A stretch of DNA of 17,625 nucleotides, from assembly GCA_002384205.1 (NCBI GenBank), contig DGBH01000142.1:1-17625 (forward strand), read 5' to 3'. Each line of letters starts with the position of its first letter. Within the stretch, counting starts at the first letter, position 1. The notes beneath the pieces are model-generated. The model was not told the origin of the DNA. It made no database searches and saw only the letters and a list, made by a program, of their open reading frames with translations. This DNA comes from Bacteroidetes bacterium UBA4009. GTDB lineage: Bacteria > Bacteroidota > Bacteroidia > NS11-12g > UBA9320. Below are positions 1-7,046 of this stretch, piece after piece. Both the position numbers and the translations under genes were made by a program.

Positions 1-1
1 G

Positions 2-379
2 GATGATATGGGAAAATTGTGCCGCGAGTCTGCGGTAGATATTGCTTTGGATGAGGAACTTATTGGTTTAAATGTACAGCAGGCCGGTAATAAAGTGCTT
101 CGAACAATCCAGCCTCAGTACCTGATACTGAAACCAAACTTAATAGGAGGGGTGTCCGTGGCAGATGACTGGATAAAGATAGCTCAAAAAGCAAGTGTAA
201 AGTGGTGGGCGACTTCAGCATTAGAAGGGAATGTAGGACTTAATGCTATAGCGCAATGGGTGAGCACGTATCCCATAACCTTGCATCAAGGATTAGGTAC
301 AGGATCGCTGTTTAGCAATAATTTCGCATCCAACTTAGAAATACACCGTGGTGAAATGAGCTATAAAGCCAAAGTGTAA
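2..379 (+). CDS. menC: o-succinylbenzoate synthase, C-terminal part (5' end outside window)
   Basis: This is the C-terminal third of an enolase-superfamily enzyme. MenC dehydrates SHCHC to o-succinylbenzoate in menaquinone synthesis, in the cytoplasm. The frame is open to the left edge with no stop, so the gene is cut by the window; the ATG at 8 is internal. Visible family motifs in order are ALDEELIG, LKPNLIGG (a barrel strand plus loop typical of MenC), the catalytic-site segment SALEGNVGLNAIAQW, and QGLGTGSLFSNN near the end. The last motif is characteristic of Bacteroidota MenC and supports MenC over other enolase-superfamily members. The stop is TAA at 377-379. No other men gene follows it in the window. 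The identification is strong; the N-terminal capping domain and most of the barrel cannot be seen. Confidence 0.9.
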   Translation, partial: DDMGKLCRESAVDIALDEELIGLNVQQAGNKVLRTIQPQYLILKPNLIGGVSVADDWIKIAQKASVKWWATSALEGNVGLNAIAQWVSTYPITLHQGLGTGSLFSNNFASNLEIHRGEMSYKAKV

Positions 380-465
380 AAGGTGTTTTGTCTCAATTAT
401 CGTGCAGTTATGTGCGCTTATCCACATTTTTATTCATTAAAGTCAAAATTGGATGGGATTTTAAG

Positions 466-473
466 TATTTTTG
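466..473 (+). promoter_or_regulatory. Bacteroidota -7 promoter box TATTTTTG
   Basis: TATTTTTG matches the Bacteroidota sigma-A -7 consensus TAnnTTTG. It lies 13 bases before the GTG start of the small T9SS-tail gene, implying a very short leader. A TTG sits upstream at 449-451, but the 14-base gap is shorter than the usual roughly 20, so the -33 element is not convincing. Confidence 0.45.
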
Positions 474-486
474 TGCCATCTTAAAA

Positions 487-798
487 GTGAAGAGATTATT
501 TTCTATAGCGGTGACAGTACTTCTTGCAGGGGTTTTAGCCTTTGCAGATGATCGACCTAAGATAGGGCAGAATTACCCTAATCCTGCTAAGGAAAAGACC
601 TTTGTAGATGTGGAGTTTAATTCTTCTGAAGCTACCATTACGCTGTCTAATATTCTTGGCGAGATAATTTACGTACAAAAAGTTCCTCGTTCAGGTACAT
701 ATACAATTAATGTAACTGAAATACCAGAAGGTGTTTATTTCTACACCTTAGCAGCTGATGGTCAGAAAGTGACTAAAAAGCTTACCGTTAAAAAATAG
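487..798 (+). CDS. Small exported protein made only of a signal peptide and a T9SS type A sorting domain
   Basis: The protein has 103 residues if it starts at GTG 487. I chose this start because it gives a clean signal peptide: MKRLF, then a hydrophobic core IAVTVLLAGVLAFA, with likely cleavage before Asp21. The frame is open further upstream to about 388, but that extension is not signal-like. Residues 27-103 are a complete type A C-terminal sorting domain: the NYPNP motif at 29-33, a middle SNILGEII segment, PEGVYFYTL at 80-88, and a final KLTVKK. Such domains normally sit at the end of large proteins and direct them through the T9SS to the cell surface. Here there is no cargo domain. It follows menC but has its own promoter-like box. 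Domain recognition is strong; the role of a cargo-free tail is unknown. Confidence 0.85.
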   Translation: MKRLFSIAVTVLLAGVLAFADDRPKIGQNYPNPAKEKTFVDVEFNSSEATITLSNILGEIIYVQKVPRSGTYTINVTEIPEGVYFYTLAADGQKVTKKLTVKK

Positions 799-813
799 TT
801 TCAACCTATCTTT

Positions 814-828
814 CTTGAGTTTATCAAG
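814..828. terminator. Weak hairpin between convergent genes
   Basis: A 5-bp inverted repeat, CTTGA / TCAAG with a 5-base loop, lies 16 bases after the T9SS-tail gene in the 83-base gap to the convergent patatin gene. There is no long T-run, so it is at best a weak terminator. Confidence 0.2.
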
Positions 829-881
829 TTGCTTTCTTGGGATGATTATTTCTATGAAGTAAAGATTATAACGTCACGTAT

Positions 882-1895
882 TTAATAACGCGCTTTAGAT
901 TTAAAAAAATCTATGGTAGCATCTTTTCCATAATCCATTACGTCTTGAATAACCGATTTTTTAATTCTTCTAACCTTTGGATTTAGGTTGCGGGTATTAA
1001 TAAAAATAGTTTGTGCTTTTTGCTGATCACCAAGGTGTCTGCGATTTAGATACTCACTACCAAGTTGTCCTGATGCTAACATGAAATCTTTAGTTGTGGC
1101 AATGCTATGTGGGGCTATTTCTTCCTCAGAGTCGTCTGTTTCTAGTTTTATCCCTAGGGTATACCTATTGCATTTATAGTAGCTGTGGTTGCCATTATTT
1201 ACCGTTACAAGCGTGTCAAATACAAAAAAAGGATAGTTGTCTAGGATACCTCCGTCTACCATTACCTTGGTGGTGCTATCTGCATCTTTCTTTTCAATGA
1301 GATGACCATCCGGTTGCATAAATGACGCTTCAAAATAAACGGGAATGCTAATCGTTATGCGCACCGCATCCAATAAGCGCATTTTAGGATAATTTTCATG
1401 GCAAAAGATTTCCGCCTTTTGGTCAGTAAGGTTTGATCCCATGATATAAAGTAGTTTTACGGGTTTTCCTTCTTTTTTTGCTTGATATAGTTGCTCAAAA
1501 GTAAGGTCGGGAGAATAACCCTTGGCTTGCATGAGTTTTCCTAAATCTTCTATAAAACGGTCTGGTTTATAGAAGCCAAAGTTCTTTTTTAGTCGAATAA
1601 GGCCTCCAATAAGAGGAATCCCAACTTGATTGTATCTACCAAAATTAGTGTTTAAATTGATGTGGGTTATCTCTTTCCCGGTGTATCCTAAGGCAAACAT
1701 TAATCCATTCATAGCTCCAGAACTGGTGCCTGCTATCTGCTCTATAGTATTCGAAATGCCAAGACTGTCTAGTACTTCAAAAGCACCTGCATAAGCTAAT
1801 CCTTTCATTCCTCCGCCTTCGAGTACCAAATTAGTATATTGGCCTTTTACCATGCTGGATGTTAGAACTAGAAAAAGAAAGGAAAGTGTTTTCAT
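882..1895 (-). CDS. Exported patatin-like phospholipase
   Basis: This is a 337-residue patatin-family serine hydrolase, expected to cleave acyl esters from phospholipids with a Ser-Asp dyad. The oxyanion-hole motif GGGMKG is at residues 27-32, the nucleophile elbow GTSSG at 56-60 (Ser58), and the catalytic Asp motif DGG at 214-216 (Asp214). The N-terminus (MKTLSFLFLVLTSSMVKG) looks like a signal peptide, and the catalytic fold begins almost immediately after it. The protein ends soon after the patatin domain, so it lacks the outer-membrane barrel found in PlpD-type patatins; location is probably periplasmic or secreted. ATG 1895 lies 13 bases after the mgtE stop, so it is probably the last gene of the lpxK-rsmA-mgtE unit. 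The true substrate is not known. Confidence 0.87.
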   Translation of the reverse strand: MKTLSFLFLVLTSSMVKGQYTNLVLEGGGMKGLAYAGAFEVLDSLGISNTIEQIAGTSSGAMNGLMFALGYTGKEITHINLNTNFGRYNQVGIPLIGGLIRLKKNFGFYKPDRFIEDLGKLMQAKGYSPDLTFEQLYQAKKEGKPVKLLYIMGSNLTDQKAEIFCHENYPKMRLLDAVRITISIPVYFEASFMQPDGHLIEKKDADSTTKVMVDGGILDNYPFFVFDTLVTVNNGNHSYYKCNRYTLGIKLETDDSEEEIAPHSIATTKDFMLASGQLGSEYLNRRHLGDQQKAQTIFINTRNLNPKVRRIKKSVIQDVMDYGKDATIDFFKSKARY

Positions 1896-1908
1896 AACAA
1901 AAAAATGG

Positions 1909-3264
1909 TTATCCTAGAATGGCATAGCCAATAAGGAAATACATAAGTAAGCCCAAAAGGTCATTACTCGTGGTAATAAAGGGTCCAGTTGCCAGTGCAG
2001 GATCTATTTTTAGTCGATCTAAGGCTAAAGGAACGCTAGTGCCAACAATGGCAGCAAGTAAGATTACGGCTATCAATGCTAAACTTACAGTCATCATTAT
2101 TTCATGATTATTCCCAGAAATAAATCCATAACCCATAAGTAAGGCAGAACAAACTAACCCATTAATCAATGCCACTGCTAATTCTTTGGCAAGCTTAGAC
2201 CAAAGTCCACTATTGGTAATAGAGTTATTGGCAAGTCCCTGTACCATGATAGAACTAGATTGAACGCCCACGTTGCCGGCCATTGCCATTATAAGTGGCA
2301 TAAAAAGGGCTAACTGAACATTTTTTGCTAACTCGGCTTCAAAGTTTCCTATTACTAAAGAGCTGGCAATACCTCCAGCTAATCCCACAATAAGCCATGG
2401 TAATCTGGCTCGTGTATTCAGCATTACAGAGTCTGTACTTTCTACACTTTCGGAGATACCGGAAAGCATCTGGTAATCCTTTTCTGCTTCGTCTTTTACA
2501 TAATCCAGTACATCGTCAAAGGTTACACGACCCACAAGTCTATTAAAGGCATCCACAATCGGCAATGCTACTAGATCATATTTTTGCATGGTAGCAGCAA
2601 CTTCTTCACCAGAGGTGTAAGTGGTTTCGCTAATCACATTGTCGTTAAAAATCTCCGTAATTTTTTGGCTTTCCTTAGATAGCAGTATCCGTTTCAAGGA
2701 TATCCACCCTATGAGTTCATCAAATTCATCTACTACATAGGCGCTGTATACGTTATCAACTTCTTCCGCTTGCTTTCTAATCTCCTCTGTACATTGCTTA
2801 ACCGTCCAATTTTCACGTACTTTTATGAGCTCTTTGGCCATAAGAGATCCAGCTGTATTTTCAGGAAATTTAAGTAATGACGCAATATTTTTGCTGTGTT
2901 CTTTATCGGCTATTTTTCGTAAGATTTCCTTGCCTTTTTGGGTATCCATGGCATTTAGAATATCTGCTGCGTCATCAGAATCCATGTATGCAAAGAAGGT
3001 GTTGGCTATATCTTCTGTTTCGAATCCTTTCAGAAACGTTAACTTGTTTTCGTCATCTAGCTCGGTGAAAACGTCCACTTTTTTTTGTGGCTCCAGTAAG
3101 GACGCAACGTACACGGCTTGTTCTAAACTTAGTTCATCAAATAACTCTGCAATATCGGGTGGATATAGCTTCTCCAATACAGGTAGAAGATCTTCCTGAT
3201 TTTTAGCATTTATTAACTCAATGAGTTCAGCTACAGACTGCTTTGTAATCTCAATTAACGACAT
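1909..3264 (-). CDS. mgtE: Magnesium transporter MgtE
   Basis: This is a Mg2+ channel of the inner membrane. Domains in order: an N-terminal superhelical domain containing YPPDIAELFDEL and ending in the family signature FPENTAGSLMAKEL, then a CBS-domain pair (from about VDNVYSAYVV through VGRVTFDDVLDYV), a linker helix, and a five-helix membrane domain from about residue 288. The pore region contains the conserved stretch KIDPALATGPFITTSND; its Asp, about residue 421, corresponds to the Mg2+-binding Asp of characterised MgtE. In the family, the cytoplasmic domains sense Mg2+ and close the channel. I chose ATG 3264 (451 residues, usual family length); an ATG at 3300 would add 12 residues with no resemblance to the family. 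The start overlaps the rsmA end by 14 bases, suggesting translational coupling. Confidence 0.93.
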   Translation of the reverse strand: MSLIEITKQSVAELIELINAKNQEDLLPVLEKLYPPDIAELFDELSLEQAVYVASLLEPQKKVDVFTELDDENKLTFLKGFETEDIANTFFAYMDSDDAADILNAMDTQKGKEILRKIADKEHSKNIASLLKFPENTAGSLMAKELIKVRENWTVKQCTEEIRKQAEEVDNVYSAYVVDEFDELIGWISLKRILLSKESQKITEIFNDNVISETTYTSGEEVAATMQKYDLVALPIVDAFNRLVGRVTFDDVLDYVKDEAEKDYQMLSGISESVESTDSVMLNTRARLPWLIVGLAGGIASSLVIGNFEAELAKNVQLALFMPLIMAMAGNVGVQSSSIMVQGLANNSITNSGLWSKLAKELAVALINGLVCSALLMGYGFISGNNHEIMMTVSLALIAVILLAAIVGTSVPLALDRLKIDPALATGPFITTSNDLLGLLMYFLIGYAILG

Positions 3265-4036
3265 TTGCTGCAATAAAAACGCATAACTCTTCAAATTCAA
3301 GATGAGTAAGGTTTTCGGGTCGCAAGGTACTAAAAGGATGTGTTTTAAACACTTCTTTTGGTATAATTTGGGAAAGACTATTGCTCAGGGTTTTTCTTCG
3401 TTGTCCGAAGGCGGTTTTTACAACGAGTTTGATAAGTACAGGATCCGCTTTAAATTCATGGTTTTTTCGGGTAGCTTTCACCACAATACTATTGACTTTT
3501 GGTGGCGGATTAAAAGCGCTAGGAGGCAAAGTCATAATGGTTTCCACCGTATAATAAAAAGGGACTAAAACACTCAATATCCCATAGTCTTTCTTGTCTT
3601 TAGGAAGTGAAACTAGTCGGATACCCATCTCCAATTGAAACATCCCTACCCAACGTTCTATCAGGGATGTATTTTCGATTATCTTGAACACGATTTGAGA
3701 AGAAATATTATAAGGAAAATTTCCAATTAAGCTGAACTGATCTTGGTAATAATCTCGGATATTAATTTTTAAAAAATCTGCTTTTATGAGTTCGATTTTT
3801 TCGAAATGTTCTTCTAAATAAGTAGCGGCTTCTGGATCTATTTCTACCGCTTGAAATCGTTTAGCTGCGGTTACCATAAACTGGGTAATGATTCCCATGC
3901 CTGGACCTATTTCGAGCACATCTTGTGAGCTAATATCACCCAAACCGTTTACAATAGTTTGTGCGGTTTCATCGCTTCTTAGAAAATGCTGTCCGAAGTG
4001 TTTTTTTGCTTTCAATGTAGGTGTTTGTTTAGCCAA
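3251..4036 (-). CDS. rsmA: 16S rRNA (adenine1518/1519-N6)-dimethyltransferase
   Basis: RsmA (KsgA) dimethylates two adjacent adenines near the 3' end of 16S rRNA during small-subunit assembly, using S-adenosylmethionine. The N-terminal family signature KAKKHFGQHFL is present, followed by the SAM-binding motif LEIGPGMG (residues 41-48 counted from the first TTG) and the catalytic NFPY motif at 106-109. Length is normal. No ATG or GTG start is available. The candidates are TTG 4036 (261 residues), which overlaps lpxK by 25 bases, and TTG 4015, which overlaps the lpxK stop as TTGA and would begin directly at the conserved KAKKH segment. The second fits the family N-terminus slightly better; the coordinates give the longer form. 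Either way, translation is probably coupled to lpxK. The identification is certain; the start is not. Confidence 0.94.
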   Translation of the reverse strand: MAKQTPTLKAKKHFGQHFLRSDETAQTIVNGLGDISSQDVLEIGPGMGIITQFMVTAAKRFQAVEIDPEAATYLEEHFEKIELIKADFLKINIRDYYQDQFSLIGNFPYNISSQIVFKIIENTSLIERWVGMFQLEMGIRLVSLPKDKKDYGILSVLVPFYYTVETIMTLPPSAFNPPPKVNSIVVKATRKNHEFKADPVLIKLVVKTAFGQRRKTLSNSLSQIIPKEVFKTHPFSTLRPENLTHLEFEELCVFIAANVVN

Positions 4037-4959
4037 GGAATGAAGTCTGAATCTCCTTCAACGGTATGAAAAATAGCGATGTGTTTAACCTTTCCTTTGC
4101 CGTTTAAATGATTGATTTTAATCCAATCTTTTTCGGTACAAACCAGAGTGGCACTTCCTGCTAGCGAGATTAAATCATCTAAATCTTGTTGCTTGAAAGA
4201 GAAGTGGTCCGAGTAGGCTTTAAATCCAGCTAGATTATAGGTTTTAGCTAGATGGTTTTTAAAAGTAGAATTATCTGCAAGCCCACTAAAACCATAGATG
4301 TGCCCATCAATTATAGGATTTTGATAAACTATTTTTGAGTAAAAAATGGTCTTGCTTTCCCAGGTTAAGGGCATGTAGTGATCAGAGCACTTGGTAAAAA
4401 TAATAGCATCAGCTCGTTTGGCTCCGCTTATTCGCTCACGAAGTCGGCCGGCGGGAAGCAACAGGTCAAGGTAAAAAGGGTTTGAATAGGTAGAAAGTAG
4501 CAATTGTAAGGAAGGTTTAATCGCTCTATGTTGAAAAGCATCATCGAGGATGATGAGATTAATTTTTGGATTTTCTGCTAAAATACGCTGAACTCCCACC
4601 ACTCTATCTTCACAAACGGCAACGGCTACATCGTTGTATTTTATTTTAATTTGGAGAGGCTCGTCACCCGTTTTTTCAGGAGACAGATTAGCTTCTACCC
4701 ACACAAAACCACTGGTTTTACGGCCGTAACCACGGCTTAGTATCGCAATATGATATTCATTTTTAAGTTCGCGAATTAAAAATTCTACCAAAGGAGTTTT
4801 ACCGCTTCCCCCAACGGCTAAATTGCCTACAGATAAAATGGGGATCTCAAATGAAGTGGATTGGAAGACACCGATGTCATAAAATAGATTTCGCAAGGTA
4901 GTTGCAACCCAATACAGCAAGGCAAATGGTAATAATAATATGGTTTGCAGCTTTTTAAT
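4012..4959 (-). CDS. lpxK: Tetraacyldisaccharide 4'-kinase (lipid A synthesis), probable non-ATG start
   Basis: LpxK phosphorylates the 4' position of the lipid A disaccharide precursor at the inner face of the inner membrane. Visible motifs are the P-loop VGGSGKTP after the usual LSVGNL strand, SRGYGRKTSG, and ILDDAFQHR, which carries residues conserved for catalysis. The first canonical start is TTG 4920, beginning MLYWVATTLRN, but it would cut the conserved N-terminal membrane helix in half. Reading the same frame further gives KKLQTILLLPFALLYW, which matches the usual LpxK N-terminus. No ATG, GTG or TTG exists between there and the upstream in-frame TAA. The best candidate is ATT at 4959 (315 residues); CTG 4950 is an alternative. 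It is the first gene of the minus-strand unit lpxK-rsmA-mgtE-patatin. The identification is strong; the start is inferred from homology recalled from memory. Confidence 0.88.
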   Translation of the reverse strand: MKKLQTILLLPFALLYWVATTLRNLFYDIGVFQSTSFEIPILSVGNLAVGGSGKTPLVEFLIRELKNEYHIAILSRGYGRKTSGFVWVEANLSPEKTGDEPLQIKIKYNDVAVAVCEDRVVGVQRILAENPKINLIILDDAFQHRAIKPSLQLLLSTYSNPFYLDLLLPAGRLRERISGAKRADAIIFTKCSDHYMPLTWESKTIFYSKIVYQNPIIDGHIYGFSGLADNSTFKNHLAKTYNLAGFKAYSDHFSFKQQDLDDLISLAGSATLVCTEKDWIKINHLNGKGKVKHIAIFHTVEGDSDFIPWLNKHLH

Positions 4960-5118
4960 AAGTGCAAAGAAAGTTAAAACCGAATACTTGGGTGTTTGAA
5001 AGTGTGTTTAGTGATTTCTTCGCTATTATTCTGCAATAATTTAATTTTATGCTCAGGGTAAGACCTATCTTTTGTCTGTGCAATAAAACCTCAATTTTGG
5101 GTAATTAGTAATTTTTTC

Positions 5119-5152
5119 TTGGAGTAAATAGTGAGCGTAAAGATTACATTTG
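5119..5152 (+). promoter_or_regulatory. Bacteroidota promoter (TTG ... TACATTTG) almost touching the Nif3-family start codon
   Basis: TACATTTG at 5145-5152 fits the -7 consensus TAnnTTTG exactly. A TTG at 5119-5121 lies 23 bases upstream, about where a -33 element belongs. The ATG of the next gene is at 5157, only four bases after the box, so the transcript would start within a few bases of the ATG and be nearly leaderless. Confidence 0.55.
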
Positions 5153-5156
5153 CCAT

Positions 5157-6254
5157 ATGTTCATTTCCGACGTTATTAGCCACCTAGAAGAAATTGCACC
5201 ATCAAATTTGCAGGAGAATTATGACAATAGTGGCCTTTTAGTTGGAGAAATAGGGATAGAATTGACTGGGGTGTTGGTTAGCCTAGATTGCATTGAAGCA
5301 ACTGTACATGAGGCAATAGCTCAAAATTGTAATCTTATTGTCGCTCATCATCCTATTATCTTTAGTGGAATAAAGCGTTTTAATAATGCAAATTATGTAC
5401 AACGCACTGTTCAGTTAGCCATTAAAAATGATGTAGCTATTTACGCCATTCACACTAATTTAGATAATATTTATAACCACGGAGTAAATAGCAAAATTGC
5501 TGAACGGCTAGGTCTTATTAATACACGAATTTTAGTTCCGCGTACAGGAGAATTGGTAAAGTTAGTAACGTATTGCCCTGTAGATGATGCCGAAGCAATA
5601 AAAACTGCTCTTTTTAAAAATGGAGCTGGAAATATAGGTAGGTATAGTGAATGTTCGTTTTCTAACTTAGGAAACGGCACTTTTAAAGCGGGCCTAGGAG
5701 CTAATCCGTTTAAAGGCGAAATAGGGATAAGGCATACAGAGAATGAAGAAAAGATTGAAGTGATGCTTTATAAGAGCCAATTAAATAAGGTGCTTGATGC
5801 ATTGCAAGTAGCGCATCCTTATGAAGAGGTAGCTTATGAGACGTATACTTTGCTAAATGACGATCAAAATACCGGAAGTGGAATGATAGGTGAATTACGG
5901 CAGGAATTGTCCAAAAACGATTTCTTAGCGCACCTTAAATCGTCTATGAATTTGGAAGTAATTAAGTATACTAACCTAAGTAAATCAATAAAAAAAGTAG
6001 CTGTTTGCGGGGGTGCAGGTCAATTTTTATTGTCTAATGCAAAGACCGCAGGTGCTGATGTTTATGTCACCTCTGATTTTAAGTATCATGAGTTTTTTGA
6101 TGCCGAGAATAGTCTGATGATATGTGACATTGGCCATTATGAAAGTGAAAAGTTTACAATTGACCTTTTATATGATATATTAAGGGAAAAATTTACTACC
6201 TTTGCGGTCCTTAAAACGGCAGTTAACACTAATCCAGTAAAGTATTTTATATAA
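5157..6254 (+). CDS. Nif3-like dinuclear metal center protein
   Basis: This is a 365-residue member of the widespread Nif3/YbgI family, which forms hexameric toroids with a two-metal site; the physiological reaction is not settled, though some members are annotated as GTP cyclohydrolase I type 2. The N-terminal half has the family opening LEEIAPSNLQENYDNSGLLVG split over residues 10-30, metal ligands His64-His65 in AHHPIIFSG, then His99 and Asp103 in IHTNLDN. The C-terminal half supplies His327 and Glu331 in GHYESE, completing the usual ligand set. Between the halves, roughly residues 135-235, lies the inserted domain common in the longer bacterial form. The ATG at 5157 matches the expected N-terminus. 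The TAA stop abuts the ATG of the zinc-ribbon gene. A good promoter box lies inside its last 60 bases. Confidence 0.92.
   Translation: MFISDVISHLEEIAPSNLQENYDNSGLLVGEIGIELTGVLVSLDCIEATVHEAIAQNCNLIVAHHPIIFSGIKRFNNANYVQRTVQLAIKNDVAIYAIHTNLDNIYNHGVNSKIAERLGLINTRILVPRTGELVKLVTYCPVDDAEAIKTALFKNGAGNIGRYSECSFSNLGNGTFKAGLGANPFKGEIGIRHTENEEKIEVMLYKSQLNKVLDALQVAHPYEEVAYETYTLLNDDQNTGSGMIGELRQELSKNDFLAHLKSSMNLEVIKYTNLSKSIKKVAVCGGAGQFLLSNAKTAGADVYVTSDFKYHEFFDAENSLMICDIGHYESEKFTIDLLYDILREKFTTFAVLKTAVNTNPVKYFI
6197..6204 (+). promoter_or_regulatory. -7 promoter box TACCTTTG inside the 3' end of the Nif3 gene
   Basis: TACCTTTG followed by CGG is a textbook Bacteroidota -7 element, 50 bases ahead of the zinc-ribbon ATG at 6255. 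No TTG lies at normal -33 spacing (the nearest, 6160-6162, is 34 bases away). It may give the downstream pair its own promoter in addition to read-through. Confidence 0.4.
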
Positions 6255-7046
6255 ATGGCAGTAAAAACAATCGCACAAAAACTTGAGCAGCTTTATAAAC
6301 TTCAAACTATTGATTCTCGTTTAGATCAACTCAGAGCCGTGAGAGGTGAGTTGCCTATGGAAGTTTCAGACTTGGAAGATGAGCTTATAGGTTTGAGAAC
6401 AAGATTAGAAAATTTCAGCTCTGAATTAGAAAATTTTAATGCTCAAATTTTTGCAAATAGAGAGCAAATAAAAACATCTACAGAAGCAATTAGAAAGTAT
6501 AAAGTACAGCTTAATGATGTGAAAAATAATCGTGAGTTTGATGCCTTAAACAAGGAAATTGAAATACAAGATCTTACAATTCTAGCAGCGGAAAAGAAAA
6601 TAGGGGATGTAGAGCGTACGCTTGTTTTAAAGCGAGATTTGATCAGTGAAGTACAAGCTCGTTTGGATGAGCGTGAAAAAGATCTCGAAAATAAAAAAAG
6701 TGAGCTAGGAGAAATTACTGCTGAAACTGAGAAAGAAGAAGCTCAAATAACAGAAGAAAGAGAAAAAGCAAAAGAAACTATTGACGAAAAAATCATTAAA
6801 GCATACGATCGTATTCGCTTAAATTTCAGAAATGGTATTGCTGTTGCTCCTATTCTAAGAGCAGCTTGTGGAGGTTGCTTTGCTAAGGTTCCACCACAGT
6901 TACAATCAGATATAAGACAAGCTAAAAAAATCGTAATATGCGAAGCGTGTGGTCGTATTCAAATAGATGCTCGCATGGCTGGTATAAATGAGCATGTGGA
7001 AGAAGCAGAAGAAAAGCCAAAAAGAAGAGCAGTTCGTAAGAAATAA
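6255..7046 (+). CDS. Coiled-coil protein with C4-type zinc ribbon
   Basis: The protein has 263 residues. Residues about 8-185 are a long charged coiled coil, rich in Glu, Lys and Leu with heptad-like spacing, containing the conserved segment KNNREFDALNKEIE. The C-terminal zinc ribbon has two CxxC pairs: Cys205/Cys208 (CGGC) and Cys229/Cys232 (CEAC). This architecture is the zf-RING_7/C4-type zinc-ribbon family common in bacteria and often found beside nif3-like genes, as here. It is thought to bind nucleic acid or protein partners; the exact role is not established. The ATG follows the Nif3 stop with no spacing, so the two are co-transcribed. The tail after the ribbon is strongly acidic, then basic (KPKRRAVRKK). 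Its last 59 bases overlap the next gene in another frame. Confidence 0.9.
   Translation: MAVKTIAQKLEQLYKLQTIDSRLDQLRAVRGELPMEVSDLEDELIGLRTRLENFSSELENFNAQIFANREQIKTSTEAIRKYKVQLNDVKNNREFDALNKEIEIQDLTILAAEKKIGDVERTLVLKRDLISEVQARLDEREKDLENKKSELGEITAETEKEEAQITEEREKAKETIDEKIIKAYDRIRLNFRNGIAVAPILRAACGGCFAKVPPQLQSDIRQAKKIVICEACGRIQIDARMAGINEHVEEAEEKPKRRAVRKK

Noticed and set aside
388..486. In-frame upstream extension of the T9SS-tail gene from a TTG
   Set aside because: It would place 33 residues before a perfect signal peptide and would run through the -7 promoter box at 466-473.
3302..3568. Open frame on the plus strand opposite rsmA
   Set aside because: The opposite strand encodes RsmA with all motifs intact; this frame has no recognisable feature.
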